64,000 nucleotides of DNA from contig CABUNG010000001.1 of NCBI GenBank assembly GCA_902492895.1, positions 62,001-126,000 of the forward strand, written 5' to 3'. Both the position numbers and the translations under genes were made by a program. This stretch comes from an uncultured Oscillospiraceae bacterium (lineage in GTDB: Bacteria; Bacillota; Clostridia; Oscillospirales; Acutalibacteraceae). Shown in pieces: positions 51,829-59,070 of this stretch. The notes beneath the pieces are model-generated. The model saw only the letters and a program-made list of their open reading frames with translations. It was not told where the DNA came from and did not search any database. How positions within the stretch are numbered: position 1 is the first letter of the stretch; each line of letters starts with the position of its first letter.

Positions 51829-53236
51829 GGTTCCCCCTCCGTTTTCCCTCGTTGAGATACCGGGAACGATAAACGGCCGGCCGCACCCCGTACTGCTTCT
51901 GAAAAACCTTGGAATAATGCACGGAATCGTAAAATCCCGTACGGAAAGCGATATCTTCAATGGACAGGTTGGTATCCTCCAGCAGCTTCAGGGATTCCAG
52001 CAGCCGAATTTTCTTTATATAGGCAGTCACGCTGATTCCCAGCTGCTGACGGAACAGGTCGGACAGGTACTCCGGCCGGATACCGGCCTGCTGAGCGATA
52101 TCTTGCCGGCGGATCGGGTTGGCGTATTCGGCTTTGATGTATTCGATTGCCTGGTCGATGTGAGAAGACATCTGGAGGGCCTGGGACGAGGTCAGAACCG
52201 GCGTGATCTCCTCCCGCCATTCACCCGGGGTTTCATAAGCAAGGGTATAGCCCACGCCTCGGAAACATTTGCAGCTGTATGCCGCAACACCCAGCCGAAT
52301 CGGCATATTGGAGCGGAAAAAGAAACGAAAATAGCAAGCGTCGCGGAACGGTTTGAGATTGAGGACGGTATCTTTAACGGCCGGAAAAAGCAGAAGGGAA
52401 TACAGGCTGCTTACCGGGGCGGACAAGTGCACGCAGCGTCCGCACACAGGGGATTCCTGCAGATCCCAGGGTTCTCCCTGCCAGATGTTGCCCATAAATA
52501 TGTCGTCCACCGTGAAGGAGCCCAGCAGGGAACTGTCTTTATCCTCATGAGGATGGCCGTGCCAGATCTCGACACTGCTGAGCCATATTTCCTGGCCGGC
52601 CTTCAGCGGCTCATGATAAGCCATATCGCTGGAGACGGAGATGGAATCCACCTTATGCAGCATACCGTCAATCTCGCTCTGAGAAACGCGCAGCCATTCG
52701 AGGACGAAAGAGGGCAGCAGCTTTTCCGCGATGGAAATGCAGATGGACGGCTGATCCTTGGCGGCCTTCAGAATACGCTGAAGGCAGAGGTCCATAAAGC
52801 CGTATGGTTTCACTGCGGTGGAGAAGGGGAGGTTAATGGAAAGCTGCTGTGAACGAACCGTCTGACCGCTCTGAAAATACGATTCTGTAAGCTTATCGGG
52901 AGGAAGGGGGGCGTCCAGTGCAGGGGCCAAAATGACGAACTCGATTAAAAGCAGCCGCAGGTTATCGGTGGTACCGATCAGCTGTGCGTCGCCCAGCGGT
53001 TCCCAGTAAAGCAGATGGTTTTTCTGAAAGGAAAACTGTCGGTCGGCGCAGATCCGCTCGTTCACGAAACTGCCCCGGCCGTTCCCGGAGACGCAGAATA
53101 CCAGGGTATGCTCCACAATATGGAAGGACGCCGTTTCCCGTTTATGAAAATCGAGCAGGCGGATACGGCGGATTGTTCCGACCAAAAATGGAAAGCAGTG
53201 AATGGTTGCCAGGGCCAGATAGGAAAAATCCTGCAA
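51809..53236 (-). CDS. Second large AraC-family transcriptional regulator
   Basis: A paralogue of similar build: C-terminal HTH pair (IRRQDIAQQAGIRPEYLSDL and TGFYDSVHYSKVFQKQYGV), and a long N-terminal part with a beta-rich middle (YFRFFFRSNMPIRLGVAAYS). A TTG at 53236, seven bases after GGGAGG, is the best-supported start (475 residues); an ATG at 53266 with weaker GAAGG is the alternative. It is transcribed away from the GH16 gene and toward the other regulator. Confidence 0.86.
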   Translation of the reverse strand: MQDFSYLALATIHCFPFLVGTIRRIRLLDFHKRETASFHIVEHTLVFCVSGNGRGSFVNERICADRQFSFQKNHLLYWEPLGDAQLIGTTDNLRLLLIEFVILAPALDAPLPPDKLTESYFQSGQTVRSQQLSINLPFSTAVKPYGFMDLCLQRILKAAKDQPSICISIAEKLLPSFVLEWLRVSQSEIDGMLHKVDSISVSSDMAYHEPLKAGQEIWLSSVEIWHGHPHEDKDSSLLGSFTVDDIFMGNIWQGEPWDLQESPVCGRCVHLSAPVSSLYSLLLFPAVKDTVLNLKPFRDACYFRFFFRSNMPIRLGVAAYSCKCFRGVGYTLAYETPGEWREEITPVLTSSQALQMSSHIDQAIEYIKAEYANPIRRQDIAQQAGIRPEYLSDLFRQQLGISVTAYIKKIRLLESLKLLEDTNLSIEDIAFRTGFYDSVHYSKVFQKQYGVRPAVYRSRYLNEGKRRGNHADDKV

Positions 53237-53284
53237 AGTACCGCCTCCCGTATGACAAATGGCCATGAAAAGGCCTTCACAGAT

Positions 53285-53313
53285 AGTATAGGGCAAATTT
53301 TGGCAAAAAACAA
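53285..53313 (-). promoter_or_regulatory. Promoter of the araC-type pair
   Basis: On the minus strand TTGTTT (53308-53313) and TATACT (53285-53290) are 17 bases apart, which would give a leader of about 40 bases to the TTG start. Confidence 0.55.
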
Positions 53314-53336
53314 TGGGAATTCATAGTATATGAAGA

Positions 53337-53411
53337 TTATACCACTTTATCTTACGGCCATACCTTTTTCTATTTTGACCGATTAGCTAAAATGGATACA
53401 AAACCAGCGGA
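53337..53411 (+). promoter_or_regulatory. Conserved two-block regulatory region, copy 2
   Basis: This is the second copy of the region at 45021-45095, with TATACCA at 53338, ATCTTACG at 53349 and TACAAAAC at 53397. It sits between the regulator genes and the GH16 gene. TTGACC at 53375-53380 with the TACAAA of block 2 could be a weak, activator-dependent promoter. Confidence 0.6.
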
Positions 53412-53481
53412 CAAACGCTTCGGTTTTTGAGTGATTTCGCAAGACATTTGGAAACCGGAATACAAAGAAGGAGGGATGCAT

Positions 53482-54804
53482 GTGTATCATGCGCATAAAC
53501 TGAGGGGCAGCCTGTGCGTGTCGGCGGCTGTTATTCTGCTGACGGCTTCACTGTGCGCCTGCAACAGTTCCACGAGCACGGGCGGAGATGACTCAAAAGG
53601 CAATCTGCCGATCACAACGGAAAGCTCGGCGATCGGCACGGAAGACTCTTCCTCCAGTACGGGAGAGGCGGATCCCAGCACCGGAACGACAGAGGACGGA
53701 ACCACGACCACGAACAGCCATGGCACGGATCCGATCACAACCACCTCAAGAAGGGAGGAACCGGTTACGACCACATCGGCACCGAAGAGCCATCAATTGA
53801 CCCTGTCGCTGGAGCAGTGGCATCCGGGCGTAGCGGGGTATGATGCGGAGTATACGATTGTTCCGGTCATGGACGACCAGCTCGTTGGTGCGAAGCAGAT
53901 GAAATACACCAGTTCCGCCAGTGAGGTGAGGATTTCGGGGAACACCGTGACCATTCCCTACTCGGTACGGAGCAAGGGGCAGCCGGTCACCATCACGGGA
54001 ACGGAAAGCGCCACCGGGGCAAAGGCTGCCGTATCCATTGCCTGCAAGTCCTGGACCTCCACCTTTGCCGACGAGTTCAACGGCACATCGGTGGATTCCA
54101 GCAAATGGGGCACCCATGAGGAAGGAGGCGGCGGGACGATTTCGGCAACCTACCGCAACAACGCGACGGTGGCCGACGGCAAGCTGAGTCTCTGGGTGAA
54201 AAAAGAGACCGTGACCATCAACGGAAAAACGTTCGATTATACGCAGGGCGGCATATCCACCCTCGGACGGTTCACCCAGAAGTACGGGCTGTTTACCTGC
54301 TCGATGAAAATCCCGAAGCAATCCTCTTTGAATTCCGCCTTCTGGATGATCCCGCGCGGGGCTTACGGCTCCACCTACATGCTGTATGAAAAGACCAAAA
54401 ACTCCAAAGGCTGCGGCGAGCTGGACATAGTTGAGGCCAGCGGCTACTGGGGAAAGAAATACTGCATCACCGAGCATTTCTACGATACCAAAATGAACAA
54501 GGAACATACCAGCAAGCACCTGTATCCGGAATTAAACGTCAATCCGGCCGAAACCTTTGTGGAATACAGCTGTGCTTGGCTGGAGAACGGCCTTTACTAT
54601 TACGCGGATGGAAAGCTCGTCTGGTTGGATACGGATATCGGGGATATCGGCGGCTCCAACGGACAAAAGACCGGACGTCCGGGCTACTTGATCCTCACCC
54701 TGGGGCTGTATGCGCCGGACCATACCTGGTGCGGGCCGTGGGAGTTCAAGGACAGCGATTTCCCCATCGCGCTGGAGGTCGATTTTGCCCGGGCGTATAA
54801 ATGA
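53482..54804 (+). CDS. Secreted GH16 beta-glucanase, lipoprotein
   Basis: The 440-residue protein has a lipoprotein-type signal (LCAC, Cys27), an 80-residue Ser/Thr linker, an Ig-like domain (about 105-190) and a C-terminal GH16 domain. The catalytic motif is GELDIVEAS with Glu313, Asp315 and Glu318, as in lichenases and laminarinases; WTSTFADEFNGTSVDSSKWG opens the domain. It should cut beta-1,3/1,4-glucan outside the cell. The start is GTG at 53482, seven bases after AAGGAGG; ATG at 53476 is too close. Confidence 0.92.
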   Translation: MYHAHKLRGSLCVSAAVILLTASLCACNSSTSTGGDDSKGNLPITTESSAIGTEDSSSSTGEADPSTGTTEDGTTTTNSHGTDPITTTSRREEPVTTTSAPKSHQLTLSLEQWHPGVAGYDAEYTIVPVMDDQLVGAKQMKYTSSASEVRISGNTVTIPYSVRSKGQPVTITGTESATGAKAAVSIACKSWTSTFADEFNGTSVDSSKWGTHEEGGGGTISATYRNNATVADGKLSLWVKKETVTINGKTFDYTQGGISTLGRFTQKYGLFTCSMKIPKQSSLNSAFWMIPRGAYGSTYMLYEKTKNSKGCGELDIVEASGYWGKKYCITEHFYDTKMNKEHTSKHLYPELNVNPAETFVEYSCAWLENGLYYYADGKLVWLDTDIGDIGGSNGQKTGRPGYLILTLGLYAPDHTWCGPWEFKDSDFPIALEVDFARAYK

Positions 54805-54860
54805 GGAACCCAGCCGGGAGCTCCGGCGGACAATAGATATAATTTAAGGGAGGAAACAAC

Positions 54861-56825
54861 ATGAAACAAAAGCCCATCAGACGGATCGGCGTGTTCTGTG
54901 TGTCGATCGCGGTGTTTGTGGCGGCGCTCGTATCCACCGGCCTGCTGGCCGCGGCGGACACCTTTGCACCATCGGCGGTGACGGTACCTTCGAACGTGAC
55001 GCTGACTGTGGTCAAGAATTTTGACAGTGATCTGCAGAATTTTGGTGCCGGCAACCCTGGGGACAACCAGGACGGCTCCGTCGTAGAGCATTGCACCACG
55101 CTGGGCTACGGCACGTCCGGCGGCAGCATCAAATGGACGTATGACAAATCTAAGGCAAATTATAATTCACCCAGCGTAAGGGACGGCGGCGAGACGTTCT
55201 ATGATATGAACGGCGACGGGTATTTCCTGTGGATCAAAGCCGACGCGGCCGGCACGGTTCGGCTGGAGGGTCTGCTGACCGACTGGGCGACCACGGTACA
55301 CTGTGACGCCGAGGTGAAGGCGGGAGAAAATCTGGTCTACTTCCCCTACACCGATTTTGCCAAGAATGACGGCTCCGACTTTACCATGACGGCGTTGGGC
55401 TGCCACGTCTGCCTGTATGCGCTGACAATGCCGGAGACCGGCACGATGTATGTGGATGCGTTTGGCACCTATGAGGTGGATGACAGCGAGCCTACCTCCT
55501 TTGTTCCCTCGGAGAAAAGGGTACCGGAGGACGTGGCTCTGACCGTAATCAAGAACTTCGACAACGGCCTGCAGAGTTTTATTGCCGGAAACGCCGGGGA
55601 TAACCAGGACGGCTCCATCGCAGAGCATTCCACCATCTGGGGTTACGGCACGTCCGGCGGCAGCATCAAATGGACGTACGATAAATCCAAGGCATCCTGG
55701 AACGCACCCCGTGTGCAGGACAGCACCGAAACTTTCTACGACGCCAAAGGCGACGGATATTTCCTGTGGATCAAATCCGACGCGGCCGGCACGGCCCGCC
55801 TGCAGGGACAGGGTAAGTACGGCGGAGACTGGGTCGAGATTTACTGCGACGCAGCGATCGAGGCCGGTGAGAATCTGGTCTACTTCCCCTATACCAGCTT
55901 TGTCAAGAACAGCGATAAGACGCAAGCCGGTTCCTTCTCGGCGCTGGGCTACAAAATCTGCCTGTACCTGAACGATAGCCCCAACGCGGGCACGGTGTAT
56001 ATGGATGCGTTCGGCACCTATGAGGAAGGCGGAACACCGCCGCCGACTTCGGATATCAGCGGTTCCTCCTCGGCGGATCCGGAGCAGCCGAAGGAGCACA
56101 ACCCGAACTACCATAAGCTTATCGACGATTTCAGCTCGTATGCCGACGACACCAGCCTGATCGGGGTCTGGACCGCCCGGAACGCCGGGGATACCGGCGA
56201 AGGCGCCGTTGTGACGCTGGATACCACAGGGGAAAACAGCGTATCCGGCAACAGCCTGAAGATTGTTTACGACGTCGGTAAGGCCTCGTGGTCTGCGCCC
56301 GGTGCGCTGAAGATGAAGCCGGACAATCAGGATTTCGAAGGGGACGGGTTCTGCTTCTGGCTTAAAACCGAAAAGGCGATGAGTATGCGGGTGTCCTTCC
56401 TGAGCGAGGACGCGGAAGGGGTATTCGATATCAGGGATATCCCGGCCGGCTACGAAGGGTACTACCATGTTCCCTTCTCCGATATCACGTATTTCCAGGC
56501 GGGCATCGAAACAGAGTATGAGGATCTGGGCTTCGAGCCGATGGATTTCTTCTACTTCAGCTTCTATGTATATGGACCGAATACGCATGACGCATATCAG
56601 AACACGGTATGGTTTGACGATTTGGGCTTCTACGCGGAGGAATCGTTTGACCCGACGAATTCGGACGTGAGCAATCCGCCCGAATCGGCGGGAACGAACA
56701 CGAGCGGCGGGGACGCGATCGATCCCGTGCCGACCGGCGTGGGGCTGCCGTTGGCAGCCGGAGCGCTGGCGGTGCTGTCGGCCGGTGCCGTTCTGACAGC
56801 GGTCAAGCGCCGGAACAGGCAGTAA
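54861..56825 (+). CDS. Surface protein with three CBM-like modules and C-terminal anchor
   Basis: The 654-residue protein has a signal peptide (about 1-32), three beta-sandwich modules (about 45-207, 220-390 and 415-610) resembling CBM11/CIA30-type sugar-binding domains, and a C-terminal PTG followed by a hydrophobic helix and KRRNRQ, like a sortase-type or plain membrane anchor. Modules 1 and 2 share GGSIKWTYDKSKA and GDGYFLWIK. There is no catalytic domain. It follows GH16 by 56 bases after AAGGGAGG and probably holds glucan at the surface. Confidence 0.85.
   Translation: MKQKPIRRIGVFCVSIAVFVAALVSTGLLAAADTFAPSAVTVPSNVTLTVVKNFDSDLQNFGAGNPGDNQDGSVVEHCTTLGYGTSGGSIKWTYDKSKANYNSPSVRDGGETFYDMNGDGYFLWIKADAAGTVRLEGLLTDWATTVHCDAEVKAGENLVYFPYTDFAKNDGSDFTMTALGCHVCLYALTMPETGTMYVDAFGTYEVDDSEPTSFVPSEKRVPEDVALTVIKNFDNGLQSFIAGNAGDNQDGSIAEHSTIWGYGTSGGSIKWTYDKSKASWNAPRVQDSTETFYDAKGDGYFLWIKSDAAGTARLQGQGKYGGDWVEIYCDAAIEAGENLVYFPYTSFVKNSDKTQAGSFSALGYKICLYLNDSPNAGTVYMDAFGTYEEGGTPPPTSDISGSSSADPEQPKEHNPNYHKLIDDFSSYADDTSLIGVWTARNAGDTGEGAVVTLDTTGENSVSGNSLKIVYDVGKASWSAPGALKMKPDNQDFEGDGFCFWLKTEKAMSMRVSFLSEDAEGVFDIRDIPAGYEGYYHVPFSDITYFQAGIETEYEDLGFEPMDFFYFSFYVYGPNTHDAYQNTVWFDDLGFYAEESFDPTNSDVSNPPESAGTNTSGGDAIDPVPTGVGLPLAAGALAVLSAGAVLTAVKRRNRQ
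55107..55678 (+). repeat. Internal duplication of the CBM-like module
   Basis: A 35-base stretch is identical at 55107-55141 and 55644-55678, inside modules 1 and 2. The exact match in DNA points to a fairly recent duplication or gene conversion. Confidence 0.85.
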
Positions 56826-56863
56826 GGCAATAACGGCATATCAGAAGCCATCAGAATAGTATG

Positions 56864-56902
56864 TTCCGGCAGGCGGTTCTACAGCCTGCCGGAACCCCTT
56901 TC
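56864..56902 (+). terminator. Terminator after the surface protein gene
   Basis: A perfect 11-bp stem (56864-56874 with 56884-56894) is followed by CCCCTTTCTG, so termination may be partial. Confidence 0.55.
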
Positions 56903-57088
56903 TGATGACGGCTGCTCAACAGGGGATCGCCCGGGCTGACGAGGGCAAAAGCAGCCGGTCATAGCATCTACACAGCCGGCGGATAGCTGTGCGGGATACG
57001 GCGGAGACGGAAGGGGCCGTAAACGGCACAGGTACCCGGCGAAGGACAGCGGCGAGGCGGGCAGGAACAGGTGAGGAGGAAGAAAGGG

Positions 57089-58045
57089 ATGGCAGGTTTG
57101 GGAGAAAAAGCGAAGAAGGCAAACACAGTCCGGACAAAAAGGGGAAAAAGCCGGCTGGAAAAACGGGAAGCGGGATACGGGCTCCTGTTCGTGCTGCCCC
57201 TCATCATCGGGGTGATATTCTTTCTGGGATCGCCGCTGATCCAATCGTTCGCCATCAGCCTGGGGGACATCAACACGGAAAACGGATACGACATCGCGGT
57301 GCGCGGATGGGAAAATTACAAACGGGCACTGACAGTGGATGCGGATTACATAAAATACCTGCTGGGATCGCTGAAGGAAACGGCGACGAACACACCGCTT
57401 ATCGTGATCGTGAGTTTTGTGGTGGCAATGCTGCTCAAGCGGGAATTCCCGGGACGGACGGTATACCGCGTGATATTTTTCCTGCCGGTGATCCTGACAT
57501 CGGGTGTGATGAGCGAAATCCGCACGGATGAGCTGATCGCATCAGCGATCGATCCGATGGCGGCCTCGGAGGGGATGACAGGGATGCTGTCCGGAAGTCA
57601 GCAGGCGATTTCGGATCTGCTGCTCAGCGCGAATCTGTCGCCGCAGCTGACGAATTACATACTGTATGCGCAGCAAAACATCGCAACCGTATTGAGCCTG
57701 TCGGGCATCCAGATTCTGATCTTTCTGGCAGCGCTGCAGTCGATATCACCGTCGCTGTACGAGGCCTCCGCGATCGAAGGGGCGACGGCCTGGGAGAATT
57801 TCTGGAAGATCACGCTGCCGATGGTGAGCCCCCAGCTGCTGGTGATCGTGCTGTATACCGTGATCGAGCGGTTTGTGAATATAAGCGGAGACACGATGCA
57901 CTACATCTATACGACGGGGTTCCAGTCGCTGAAATTTGGATATTCGTCGGCAATGGCCTGGATCTATTTTGTGATGGTGGGTTTTGTGGTGGCAGCGCTG
58001 TATTTCATACTCAAACGCTTCACCTTTTCATATGAGCAGCGATAG
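57089..58045 (+). CDS. Sugar ABC transporter permease (MalF-like), pair 1
   Basis: The 318-residue permease has six hydrophobic segments and the coupling motif SPSLYEASAIEGATAWENFW. ATG at 57089 follows GAGGAGG; a GTG at 57071 is upstream in frame. The loop between helices 3 and 4 is longer than usual (about residues 150-205). It pairs with the next gene. No ATPase gene is in the window, so a shared MsmK/UgpC-type ATPase elsewhere is expected. Confidence 0.91.
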   Translation: MAGLGEKAKKANTVRTKRGKSRLEKREAGYGLLFVLPLIIGVIFFLGSPLIQSFAISLGDINTENGYDIAVRGWENYKRALTVDADYIKYLLGSLKETATNTPLIVIVSFVVAMLLKREFPGRTVYRVIFFLPVILTSGVMSEIRTDELIASAIDPMAASEGMTGMLSGSQQAISDLLLSANLSPQLTNYILYAQQNIATVLSLSGIQILIFLAALQSISPSLYEASAIEGATAWENFWKITLPMVSPQLLVIVLYTVIERFVNISGDTMHYIYTTGFQSLKFGYSSAMAWIYFVMVGFVVAALYFILKRFTFSYEQR

Positions 58046-58066
58046 AGCGGCGGAAGGGGGATTCAC

Positions 58067-58993
58067 ATGAGACTGAGCGACCGGAGAAAGGCGCAGATGT
58101 TGAGGATGGCGCGTCATGCGGCGGTTTACCTGCTGCTGACGTGTCTGGCGTATGTGATCGTGTATCCGCTGTTCGGGCGGATTATGTATTCGTTCATGAC
58201 GGAAGCGGACCTGAACGACGACACGGTCCACTTGTTTACGAAGCATTTTACACTGGACAATTACCGGCAGGCGATCGACTATATGCAATACGGGACAGGA
58301 CTGGTGAAAAGTCTGGTGAGCCTGGTATTCTACAGCCTGTTGCAGGTGGGGTCGGCGACGCTGATCGCCTATGGTCTGGCGCGCTTCCGCTTTCCCGGCC
58401 GGAACTTCCTGTTCGGGATAACCATTCTGACGCTGATCATCCCGCCGCAGATTCTGTCGACGCCGCTGTACTTCCAGTTCCGTTTTTTCAACCTGTTTGG
58501 GCTGCTGGGGGACGGGGTCTCGCTGCTGAATACGCCGCTGCCCCTGGCGCTGCTGTGCGTGACGGGTCTGGGACTGAAAAGCGGGCTGCTGATTTTTATG
58601 CTGCGGCAGTATTTCCAGGGATTCCCGAAAGAACTGGAGGAGGCCGCTTCGATCGATGGGGCGGGACCCATCCGGACGTTTTGGCAGGTGGCGGTTCCGA
58701 GCGCGCGGACGATGCTGGTGACGGTATTTCTGTTTTCGCTGGTATGGCAATGGACGGACGATTTCTATCTTTCGGTGTTTGAACCGACGGAGAATTACCT
58801 GCAGGTAATCATCACCAAGGTGTACGACATGGTCAAGGCGACAACGGCGGGTACAGGAACAATCGATGTGATCGGCCAGTCGCTGATCAACAACGCGGCG
58901 CTGTTGCTGTTCATCGCGCCGCTGCTGCTGGTGTTTCTGTTTGGGCAACGCTACTTCATCGAAAGCGTGGAACGATCGGGAATCGTGGGGTAG
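58067..58993 (+). CDS. Sugar ABC transporter permease (MalG-like), pair 1
   Basis: The 308-residue permease has six hydrophobic segments and the coupling motif FPKELEEAASIDGAGPIRTF, typical of the MalG/UgpE group. CGGAAGGGGG precedes the ATG. It lies 21 bases after its partner and about 80 bases before the giant binding protein gene. Confidence 0.92.
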   Translation: MRLSDRRKAQMLRMARHAAVYLLLTCLAYVIVYPLFGRIMYSFMTEADLNDDTVHLFTKHFTLDNYRQAIDYMQYGTGLVKSLVSLVFYSLLQVGSATLIAYGLARFRFPGRNFLFGITILTLIIPPQILSTPLYFQFRFFNLFGLLGDGVSLLNTPLPLALLCVTGLGLKSGLLIFMLRQYFQGFPKELEEAASIDGAGPIRTFWQVAVPSARTMLVTVFLFSLVWQWTDDFYLSVFEPTENYLQVIITKVYDMVKATTAGTGTIDVIGQSLINNAALLLFIAPLLLVFLFGQRYFIESVERSGIVG

Positions 58994-59070
58994 CGGAGCA
59001 GGGCGTGGGCATGCAGGCGAAAACTGTATGAGCGGTATAAAATCAACACCGGGCGAAAGGCGTGAACGGT

